DNA of 33,825 nucleotides from an uncultured Oscillospiraceae bacterium (GTDB lineage Bacteria > Bacillota > Clostridia > Oscillospirales > Ruminococcaceae), in the NCBI GenBank assembly GCA_910579545.1, contig CAJTVI010000022.1:1-33825 (forward strand). The letters are read 5' to 3'. Shown here piece by piece: positions 16,980 to 22,755 of this stretch. The notes under the pieces are model-generated. The model was given only the letters and a program-made list of their open reading frames with translations, was not told where the DNA came from and did no database searches. Made by a program: the position numbers and the translations under genes. Position 1 is the stretch's first letter. Every line of letters begins with the position of its first letter.

Positions 16980-17127
16980 CCCCTGTATCCCCCTTTTTGG
17001 GCTTGTGCGGTTTTATGCGGCTTTGGGTTTGCGGGCGGCCGGTTTTTCTGTGGGCCCCACGCGCCGCCCGGCTGCGGGCGGCGCCGCTTTTGAAGGGCCT
17101 GCCCCTTTTTGCCCCGCCCTGCCCCGC

Positions 17128-17367
17128 CTATGGGCGGCTGCCGCGGCGGCGCAGGTTTGCCAGCAGGGCGGCGTTTTTTTTGCGGCGCAGGGCGGTTTCG
17201 GCCTCATCGCGCACCCACTGGCCCCCCAGCTGCACCAGCGTTTCCCCCTCCCGGATGGGCGGCTCAAGCGGCGCAAGGCTGGCGGCGGGCACCTGCAGTT
17301 CCCCGCCCTGTTCATCGGTCAAAACGGCCAGCGGGCCTTCCAGCCGGTCCAGCGAATAATAGCTCAT
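17128..17367 (-). CDS. DUF3006 domain small protein
   Basis: This 79-residue protein starts 'YYSLDRLEGPLAVLTDEQGG', then 'VPAASLAP', 'REGETLVQ' and a basic C-terminal helix with repeated Arg/Lys. The pattern (aromatic/Asp-Arg-Phe/Leu-Glu-Gly, then a beta-rich core, then a charged helix) fits DUF3006, a family usually encoded beside ComEC-like metallo-beta-lactamase proteins, as here. Its function is not established; I infer an accessory role for the neighbouring hydrolase. Its start overlaps the stop of that gene by four bases, so the two should be translationally coupled. Confidence 0.75.
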   Translation of the reverse strand: MSYYSLDRLEGPLAVLTDEQGGELQVPAASLAPLEPPIREGETLVQLGGQWVRDEAETALRRKKNAALLANLRRRGSRP

Positions 17368-18410
17368 GCGGCGTCCCTCCCCATGCTCTGCCCGCGGCCC
17401 TCGTTTGCGGTCCAGACCCAGATCTCCCGCCCATTGCCGGTCACCACCACGGTGCCGTCCTGGTCGGTGCGGTAAAAGGCGGCCCCGATCTGGGCAAACC
17501 GCTCCCTTGGCTCCCGGTGGGGGTGGCCGTAGGCATTGTCCTGCCCGCAGCAGGCCACCACCACCTGCGGCCGCACCGCCGCCAAAAACTCCGCGGTGTT
17601 GGAGGTGTTGGAGCCGTGGTGCGCGGCCTTGTAGAGGTCGGCCGAGAGGTCGGCCGCGCGGGCCAGGGCGTCCTGCTCCACCGGCTGCTCGCCGTCGCCG
17701 GTGTCCACAAAGGTAAGCCCGGGGCCAACAAAGCGCAAAACCGGCGAAAGGTCGTTGTAATTTTCGGTTTCCACCCCATCGGCCAGCACCTGCAAAACGC
17801 CGGTGCCAATGGGGTAGCTGTCCCCCGCGCGGGCGGTGGACGCCAAAATCTGCTGCGCCTCCAGCTCCTCCAAAATGCGGGTAAAGCCGGTGGAGGCGGG
17901 CAGCGGGGCCTTGTCAAAGTCCGGCAGCAGCACCTCGTCCACCGTGCAGCGGCGCAAAACCTCCCGCATGCCGCCGATGTGGTCGGAATGGGGATGGGTC
18001 ATCACCAGCAGCCGCAGCCGGCTGGCCCCCGCCGCCTCCAGATAGGCAATGAGGTCGTCCTGGGTGTCCCGCAGGCCGGCGTCGATCAAGCAGAACTCCC
18101 CATCCTGCTCGATCAGCACCGCGTCCCCTTGGCCGATGTCGATAAAATGCACCGAGGTCTCGCCCGCACCGCCCTGGGCGGGGCTGCCGGCGGCGGGCAG
18201 GCCGGCGGCCTGGTACAACTCGTCCCACAGCGGCTGGCCGGTGGCTTTTTCCAAAAGGCTCACGGCAAGGGCAAACAGCAGCAAAAGCCCCAGCAAGATC
18301 AGCAGCCGCCGGGCGGGGTCCCCTCCGGAGCGGGGAACGCGGCCGGGGCCGCCGGCGCGCGGGGCGCGGGGGCCGTATCCCCCTTGGGGGCGGGGCGGAC
18401 GGGGCGGCAT
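17364..18410 (-). CDS. membrane-anchored ComEC/Rec2-like metallo-beta-lactamase protein
   Basis: This 348-residue protein has a basic Pro/Arg/Gly-rich N-terminus (1-35), one membrane segment (36-53) and a metallo-beta-lactamase domain that should lie outside. The domain opens 'VHFIDIGQGDAVLIE', typical of the ComEC C-terminal hydrolase domain, and has the metal motif THPHSDHIGG (His139, His141, Asp143, His144), then 'FVDTGDGE' and 'AHHGSNTSN'. In ComEC this domain is thought to degrade the non-transported DNA strand; stand-alone versions may act on external nucleic acid or other phosphoesters. AAAGGAGG precedes the start. It lacks the ComEC channel domain, so it is not ComEC itself. Coupled to the DUF3006 gene. 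Confidence 0.85.
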   Translation of the reverse strand: MPPRPPRPQGGYGPRAPRAGGPGRVPRSGGDPARRLLILLGLLLLFALAVSLLEKATGQPLWDELYQAAGLPAAGSPAQGGAGETSVHFIDIGQGDAVLIEQDGEFCLIDAGLRDTQDDLIAYLEAAGASRLRLLVMTHPHSDHIGGMREVLRRCTVDEVLLPDFDKAPLPASTGFTRILEELEAQQILASTARAGDSYPIGTGVLQVLADGVETENYNDLSPVLRFVGPGLTFVDTGDGEQPVEQDALARAADLSADLYKAAHHGSNTSNTAEFLAAVRPQVVVACCGQDNAYGHPHREPRERFAQIGAAFYRTDQDGTVVVTGNGREIWVWTANEGRGQSMGRDAA

Positions 18411-18506
18411 GGCGTGGCCTCCTTTTTACGGATGGTTTGCGCCCCTTTGCAGGGCGATGCGCAAAACGCCGGCTTATGCGGCGGTTCAACAAAAAAACAA
18501 AGCTGC

Positions 18507-19193
18507 TTACCGGATGGCCTGCAAAAAGCCTTCGACCTCTTTGTTAAAGGCGAGGGGCCGCTTGCCGGCAATAAAATGGTCCCCGGGGATGATCGAGAGT
18601 TTTGCGCCCGGGATACTGCCCGCGATCTTTCTTGTATGGTCCTCCCGGATCATATCCTTCCGGCCGCAGATCACAAGGGTGGGGGCGGTGATTTTGGCCA
18701 GCTCCCTTGGCTCAATGTGCGGGTCATGGACCATCAGCCCAAGCATTTCCGCATTCTTTTTTGCTTTGGGCGATTTTGCGGCAAACCGCCTTGCAATACC
18801 GTAGCCGATTTCGATGGGCAGCTGGGTCGTTCTTTTTACCCCCGAGGGGTCGAGGTTGCCCCCGTTTAAGATCAGCGCCTTTACCCGGTCCGGGTGGTTT
18901 ATGGCAAATTCCATCGCGATGTTTGCCCCATCCGAAAAGCCCAAAATAACCGCCTTGGGGATTTTGAGCTCTTCCATAAAATCGTACAAATCACAGGCAA
19001 ACTGCCCGATCGTAAAGGGCTTTGTGCCTCTTGGCGATTTTCCATGCCCGCGCGTATCCAGGGCGATCACCCGGTATCGGTGGCTGAAATAGTCGATCTG
19101 GTGTTTGAAATAGGAGCCATCCTGCCCGTTGCCGTGCAAAAGGATCAGCGGCTCTTTATCCCCTTTTTGCTGGTAATATAAGGCGATCTCCAT
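18507..19193 (-). CDS. alpha/beta hydrolase
   Basis: This 228-residue cytoplasmic protein has an intact triad: Ser87 in 'LGFSDGAN', Asp180 in 'ICGRKDMI' and His206 in 'GDHFIAG'. The oxyanion region 'LILLHGNGQDGSYF' and 'VIALDTRGHGKS' are typical of the fold. Substrate cannot be predicted; esters or C-C bonds are both possible. The start at 19193 has GGGAGA seven bases upstream, and I reject a longer in-frame extension without such a site. Base composition is visibly lower in GC than flanking genes, and it is the last member of a three-gene low-GC block with related repeats in the gaps, suggesting acquisition. Confidence 0.87.
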   Translation of the reverse strand: MEIALYYQQKGDKEPLILLHGNGQDGSYFKHQIDYFSHRYRVIALDTRGHGKSPRGTKPFTIGQFACDLYDFMEELKIPKAVILGFSDGANIAMEFAINHPDRVKALILNGGNLDPSGVKRTTQLPIEIGYGIARRFAAKSPKAKKNAEMLGLMVHDPHIEPRELAKITAPTLVICGRKDMIREDHTRKIAGSIPGAKLSIIPGDHFIAGKRPLAFNKEVEGFLQAIR

Positions 19194-19222
19194 CTTGCTT
19201 CTCCCAAGAATTTTGATTGGTG

Positions 19223-19242
19223 CGCCCGGCTGCCCCCGGCGC
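19223..19242. repeat. junction repeat, copy A (degenerate)
   Basis: This 20-base stretch matches copies B (19839-19861) and C (20509-20531) at 18 of 20 bases, reading CCCGGCTGCCCCCGG where they have CCCGGTTACCCCCGG. It lies between the cysteine-rich protein gene and the hydrolase gene. GC-rich sequence raises chance matches, so on its own it would be weak. Confidence 0.5.
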
Positions 19243-19313
19243 AAAGCGGGGAGGCGGCCTTGCGAATTCTCTTGTTTACGCGCGGTTTTAAAAGGCAAAA
19301 AGAGCGGCCGCTG

Positions 19314-19790
19314 TTACAGATACGGATTGTCCTTTTTGAGTACCCAAGGGATCTTTGCCAAAAATTCAAGCTGGAGAACTGGCAAGGGAAAGTCTTGTTC
19401 CAGCAGCGCAATATCTTCTTGAAACGCTATGTTAAAATCAGGAGAAATGCAAAATGCGGCGTCATTATTCCAGTAAAAGGTGTTTTCACTAATTTCCTGC
19501 CACGCGCCTTGACCATCCAGCAAGGTGCCGCAAACATGATAAAAACCACCGTACAACAACAGCCCATCCTGACCCGCACAATTTACATAGCACTCACAGG
19601 CCTTTTTCATGTCAATTCCAAGATCGGCAAAAAACGCTGTCACAAATGGCGGGAGCGTGTCAACCGCTTTTTCAAAATTCAGGCAGCCATCACACGAACA
19701 GGATTTACTGACAGCATCCGCATTCTGATAAAATTGTTTTGTTTTTTCGACCTCAACATCGACCCTGTATTGCCCAACTTCAAAAAGCAT
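19314..19790 (-). CDS. cysteine-rich protein of unknown function
   Basis: This 158-residue protein has no signal peptide or membrane segment. Cys31, Cys33 and Cys36 form CxCxxC in 'SCSCDGCLNF', followed by Cys65, Cys67 and Cys71 in 'ACECYVNC' and Cys87 in 'YHVCG'. 'LLLYGGFYHVCG' and 'FAADLGID'-like segments recall an uncharacterised Firmicutes family that I cannot name. Metal or Fe-S binding is possible but unproven. The upstream ribosome site is poor (a weak AGGCAG), so the start could be wrong or expression low. GC is strikingly low (24 of 60 in 19441-19500, against 41 of 60 in rpoB), a strong sign of transfer. It sits between junction repeats A and B. Confidence 0.7.
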   Translation of the reverse strand: MLFEVGQYRVDVEVEKTKQFYQNADAVSKSCSCDGCLNFEKAVDTLPPFVTAFFADLGIDMKKACECYVNCAGQDGLLLYGGFYHVCGTLLDGQGAWQEISENTFYWNNDAAFCISPDFNIAFQEDIALLEQDFPLPVLQLEFLAKIPWVLKKDNPYL

Positions 19791-19838
19791 CTGCCTAAAC
19801 GCCCCCGGCTATTCTGATTTGCAGCCCACAGCGCAAGG

Positions 19839-19861
19839 CGCCCGGTTACCCCCGGCGCGGG
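19839..19861. repeat. junction repeat, copy B
   Basis: A 23-base sequence with core CCCGGTTACCCCCGG, identical to copy C (20509-20531) over its full length. It lies between the GNAT stop and the start of the cysteine-rich gene, so copies B and C directly flank the GNAT gene. Both are followed by further GC-rich sequence of similar type. Confidence 0.8.
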
Positions 19862-19904
19862 GCGGGGCAAAGCCCCTTTTACGGCCGGCTCAAAGCACGG
19901 TTTA

Positions 19905-20450
19905 TCACAATTCCAATCTCATGTAAACCAGTTCCTGGAACCCCGACGCCCGGGAACGGAAGCCCTGGGGGTTCCGGCCATACTCAACAAACCCGGCCTT
20001 TTGATACAGGGCCAGGGCCCTTGTATTATCGGCGACCACGCTCAGCTCCAGCTGGGTATATCCCGCGGCCCTCGCGCATTCGATGCAGGCCGCCGTTAAC
20101 GCCTGCCCGATGCCCAGGCCCCAAAACCCTTTGGCGATGCTGATGCCAAAATCGGCGCGGTGCCGTACCTTGTATTTTTTGCCGACCGGTTCGATGCCGG
20201 CGGTCCCCACGATTTCATCGCCCACCGCGGCAAGGATCTGGATCTCATCCCGGCTTTCGGTTTTCTCTTTCAGGAATTGGCTTTCCTGCGCCGGGTCAAA
20301 GGAGTTTTCGTCCGGATAAGAAAGCAGGTAATCGGTCTCCTCGTGGGTCAGGGTAAAGTTGTCGAATACCGCCTGCCCGTCATTTTCCGTGCCGTTTCTC
20401 AAGCAGCATTCCATGCCGTTTTTCAGGGTGATCGTTTGATGATAGGTCAT
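19905..20450 (-). CDS. GNAT-family N-acetyltransferase
   Basis: This 181-residue protein is of the RimL/RimJ-like GNAT type, transferring acetyl from acetyl-CoA to an amine. The acetyl-CoA loop is 'AKGFWGLGIGQAL' near residues 108-120 (GxGxG/A type), followed by the helix 'ACIECARAAGYTQLELSVVA' and the closing 'NTRALALYQKAGFVEYG', the usual GNAT beta5-alpha4 block. 'IVGTAGIEPVGKKY' supplies beta4. The acceptor may be a protein N-terminus, small amine or antibiotic; sequence does not decide. GGAGAC precedes the ATG. It is enclosed by two identical 23-base direct repeats and has lower GC than ygiQ and rpoB, consistent with a mobile single-gene unit. Confidence 0.88.
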   Translation of the reverse strand: MTYHQTITLKNGMECCLRNGTENDGQAVFDNFTLTHEETDYLLSYPDENSFDPAQESQFLKEKTESRDEIQILAAVGDEIVGTAGIEPVGKKYKVRHRADFGISIAKGFWGLGIGQALTAACIECARAAGYTQLELSVVADNTRALALYQKAGFVEYGRNPQGFRSRASGFQELVYMRLEL

Positions 20451-20508
20451 TGCCGGGTCTCCTTCGGTTTTCGATCGTAAATCGGGCTTTGCCTGCCGGC
20501 GCGCGGTT

Positions 20509-20531
20509 CGCCCGGTTACCCCCGGCGCGGG
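20509..20531. repeat. junction repeat, copy C, overlapping the ygiQ stop codon
   Basis: Identical 23-base partner of copy B (core CCCGGTTACCCCCGG). The stop codon of ygiQ (20516-20518, TAA on the minus strand) lies inside it, so the end of YgiQ is encoded by the repeat itself. Confidence 0.8.
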
Positions 20532-22534
20532 CGGCGGGCGGGGGCGGCCTTAACCGCGCCGGCGCGGCGGCCCTTTTGCGGGGCGGGAGCAGCTTTGGGG
20601 CCGGGCCTGCCGGCGGGTTCCTGGCCCGGCCGCGCGGCCGGCCCTTCGCCTGCCTTTATGCCGGCGGTTTTGCCGCCCCCTGCGCCGCTGGCTTTGCCGC
20701 CCGGCCTTGCTTTGGCTCTGCGCGCGGGGGCTGCGCCGCGGGCGGTGGGCAGCAGCAGGGGCAAGAGGTCCTCGCGGTGGGCCAGGCGCAGCGCCTTTTT
20801 GACCCGGGCGGCGTTTTGGGGCTCGTAGTATTGCAGCAGCGCCCGCTGCATCGCCTTGCCCTCGGGGGATTTTTCCACAAACACCGGCTCGAGGGTATAG
20901 GGGTCGAGGCCGGTATAGTACATGCAGGTGGAAACCGTGCCGGGGGTGGGGTAAAAATCCTGCACCTGCTCGGGGCGGAGGTGGTTTTTGCAGAGGTATT
21001 CGGCCAGCAGCACCGCGTCGGCCAGGGTGCTGCCGGGATGGCTGCTCATGAGGTAGGGCACCAGATACTGCTGCCTGCCCGCCTCTTTGGAAAGCTCGTA
21101 AAACCGGCGGGAGAACTTATTGTACACCTCCACCGGCGGCTTGCCCATGCACCGCAGCACCCGGGGCGAAACGTGCTCGGGCGCGACCTTGAGATGGCCC
21201 GAGACGTGATGGCGCACCAGGTCCTTAAAAAAGCGCTCGTCCGGGTCCCAGATGAGGTAATCGTACCGGATGCCGCTGCGGATAAACACCTTTTTGACCC
21301 CCGGGATCGCCCGCAGCTGCCGCAGGATGTCCCGGTATTCCTCGTGGCTTACGATGAGGTGGGGGCAGGGCGAGGGGGCCAGGCACTTTTTGCCCCCGGT
21401 GCACAGCCCCTTTTGCATCTGCCCGGCGCAGCTGGGCAGCCGGAAGTTGGCGGTGGGCCCGCCCACATCGTGGATGTAGCCCTTAAAGCCGGGGCTTTGG
21501 GCGATCCGCTCGCCCTCGGCCACCACACTTTCGGCGCTGCGGCTGGTGACCCGCCGGCCCTGATGCAGGGTGATGGCGCAGAAATTGCAGCCGCCGTAGC
21601 AGCCCCGGTTGTGGGTGATGGAAAACTCCACCTCCTTGAGGGCGGGCACCCCGCCAAGGGCGTTATAGCTCGGGTGCGCACGCCGGGTGTAGGGCAGGGC
21701 GTACACCTCGTCCAGCTCGCGGCGGGTGAGGGGCGCGGCCGGCGGGTTCTGCACCAGGTACCGCCCGCTTTGCTTTTGCACCAGCACCGCGCCGGCGGCC
21801 GGGTCCTGGTTGTCCATCTGGATGCGGCAGGCGCGTGCGTAGGCGGTTTTGTCGGCCGAGACCCGGGCCAACCCCGCGCACTCGATATACCGCGGGGGCA
21901 GGTCGGCAAAGTCGGCCATGTAGCAGGTGCCGGCAAGGTCGGTGATGGCCGAAACCGGCTCCCCCGCCGCCAGCCGCGCCGCGATGGCCCGGGTCTGCCG
22001 CTCGCCCATGCCGTAAGAAATCAGGTCCGCGCCCGAGGTTTCGGCAATGCTGGGCAGCACGGCGTTTTGCCAGTAATCGTAGTGGGCAAACCGGCGTAAG
22101 GACGCCTCCAGCCCGCCCAGCACCACCGGCAGGTCCGGGTAGGCCTCTTTTACCAGCCGGGCGTACACCACGGCGCAGCGGTCCGGCCGTTTGCCCAGCG
22201 CCCCGCCGGGGGTGTAGGCGTCCTGGCTGCGGCGGCGCTTGGCCACCGTGTAGTGGGCCACCATGCTGTCCACATTGCCGCCCCCGATAAAAAAGCCGTA
22301 CCGGGGCCGGCCAAACTCCTTAAAGCTCTCACAGCTTGTAAAATCCGGCTGGCTCAGCACCCCCACCCGCCAGCCCTCCGCCTCCAGCACCCGGCCGATG
22401 ATGGCCGCGCCAAAGCTGGGATGGTCCACATAGGCGTCGCCGGTGACCAGCACAAAATCCACCGCGTCCCAGCCGCGGCTTTGCATCTCGGAGCGGCTGA
22501 GGGGCAAAAACTCCGGGTTTAAGGGGGTGGGCAT
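20516..22534 (-). CDS. ygiQ: YgiQ-family radical SAM protein
   Basis: This 672-residue protein belongs to the YgiQ group. The iron-sulfur motif is CxxxCxxC in 'GCYGGCNFC' (Cys312, Cys316, Cys319). Family features precede it, such as 'DFVLVTGDAYVDHPSFG' and 'FFIGGGNVDSMVAHYT', and 'PSPCPHLIVSHEEY' and 'VAPEHVSPRVLRCMGKP' follow. No reaction is established for the family. The C-terminal 75 or so residues are low-complexity Ala/Gly/Pro/Arg/Lys-rich, probably disordered and nucleic-acid- or membrane-attracted. The reading frame ends inside a repeat shared with the downstream cassette region. The start at 22534 has AAAGGAGG at 10 bases; longer in-frame extensions run back into the upstream repeat and ftsK and are rejected. 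Confidence 0.93.
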   Translation of the reverse strand: MPTPLNPEFLPLSRSEMQSRGWDAVDFVLVTGDAYVDHPSFGAAIIGRVLEAEGWRVGVLSQPDFTSCESFKEFGRPRYGFFIGGGNVDSMVAHYTVAKRRRSQDAYTPGGALGKRPDRCAVVYARLVKEAYPDLPVVLGGLEASLRRFAHYDYWQNAVLPSIAETSGADLISYGMGERQTRAIAARLAAGEPVSAITDLAGTCYMADFADLPPRYIECAGLARVSADKTAYARACRIQMDNQDPAAGAVLVQKQSGRYLVQNPPAAPLTRRELDEVYALPYTRRAHPSYNALGGVPALKEVEFSITHNRGCYGGCNFCAITLHQGRRVTSRSAESVVAEGERIAQSPGFKGYIHDVGGPTANFRLPSCAGQMQKGLCTGGKKCLAPSPCPHLIVSHEEYRDILRQLRAIPGVKKVFIRSGIRYDYLIWDPDERFFKDLVRHHVSGHLKVAPEHVSPRVLRCMGKPPVEVYNKFSRRFYELSKEAGRQQYLVPYLMSSHPGSTLADAVLLAEYLCKNHLRPEQVQDFYPTPGTVSTCMYYTGLDPYTLEPVFVEKSPEGKAMQRALLQYYEPQNAARVKKALRLAHREDLLPLLLPTARGAAPARRAKARPGGKASGAGGGKTAGIKAGEGPAARPGQEPAGRPGPKAAPAPQKGRRAGAVKAAPARRPRRG

Positions 22535-22585
22535 GCCGGGCAGCCTCCTTTGCAATGATCTGCGGCCAGCCGCGGGCCGGCCGCA

Positions 22586-22600
22586 GGGAGTTGGCGGCGG
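22586..22600. repeat. 15-base direct repeat, left copy
   Basis: GGGAGTTGGCGGCGG occurs here and again at 22735-22749, 149 bases away. The pair brackets palindromic repeat copy 2 in the ftsK-ygiQ gap and could be a target duplication or a recombination relic. Confidence 0.6.
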
Positions 22601-22619
22601 AACGGGCCGGCCGCTGCGG

Positions 22620-22680
22620 GGGAGCAGTCTCTCAAGGCTCGCGGGCCCCTGCCCCCATACCCTTTCGAGGCTCTCCCCCG
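22620..22680. repeat. palindromic intergenic repeat, copy 2
   Basis: The second copy of the element at 13548-13629; core 22621-22680 matches it at 51 of 60 bases. The arms (GGGGGAGCAGTCTCTCAAGG, and CCTTTCGAGGCTCTCCCCC) are imperfectly self-complementary around a GGGCCC centre. As with copy 1, it lies between two minus-strand genes, 3' of the upstream gene (ftsK). Sequence at 22681-22734 adds a smaller CCCCC/GGGGG hairpin not seen at copy 1. Confidence 0.8.
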
Positions 22681-22734
22681 CCTTTGGCTTTGGCAGCCAA
22701 ATCCCTCTTGAAATGGGCACCCCCTTTGGCCTGG

Positions 22735-22749
22735 GGGAGTTGGCGGCGG
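22735..22749. repeat. 15-base direct repeat, right copy
   Basis: Right-hand copy of GGGAGTTGGCGGCGG (left copy at 22586-22600), six bases beyond the ftsK stop. Confidence 0.6.
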
Positions 22750-22755
22750 GAAGTC

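Noticed and set aside
17065..17084. A fourth junction repeat resembling 19223-19242
   Set aside because: It matches 17 of 20 bases, but is self-complementary (GCGCCGCCCG with its complement), so the similarity is explained by a GC-rich hairpin.
16980..17127. SAM or cobalamin riboswitch ahead of metF-metH
   Set aside because: The region is short and holds one GC hairpin (17061-17084) with none of the conserved boxes I know. A covariance scan would be decisive.
19223..20531. Integron attC-type cassette array
   Set aside because: The junction repeats contain GTTACC, not the attC core GTTRRRY, and no integrase or attI-like site is present. Kept only as a cassette-like pattern.
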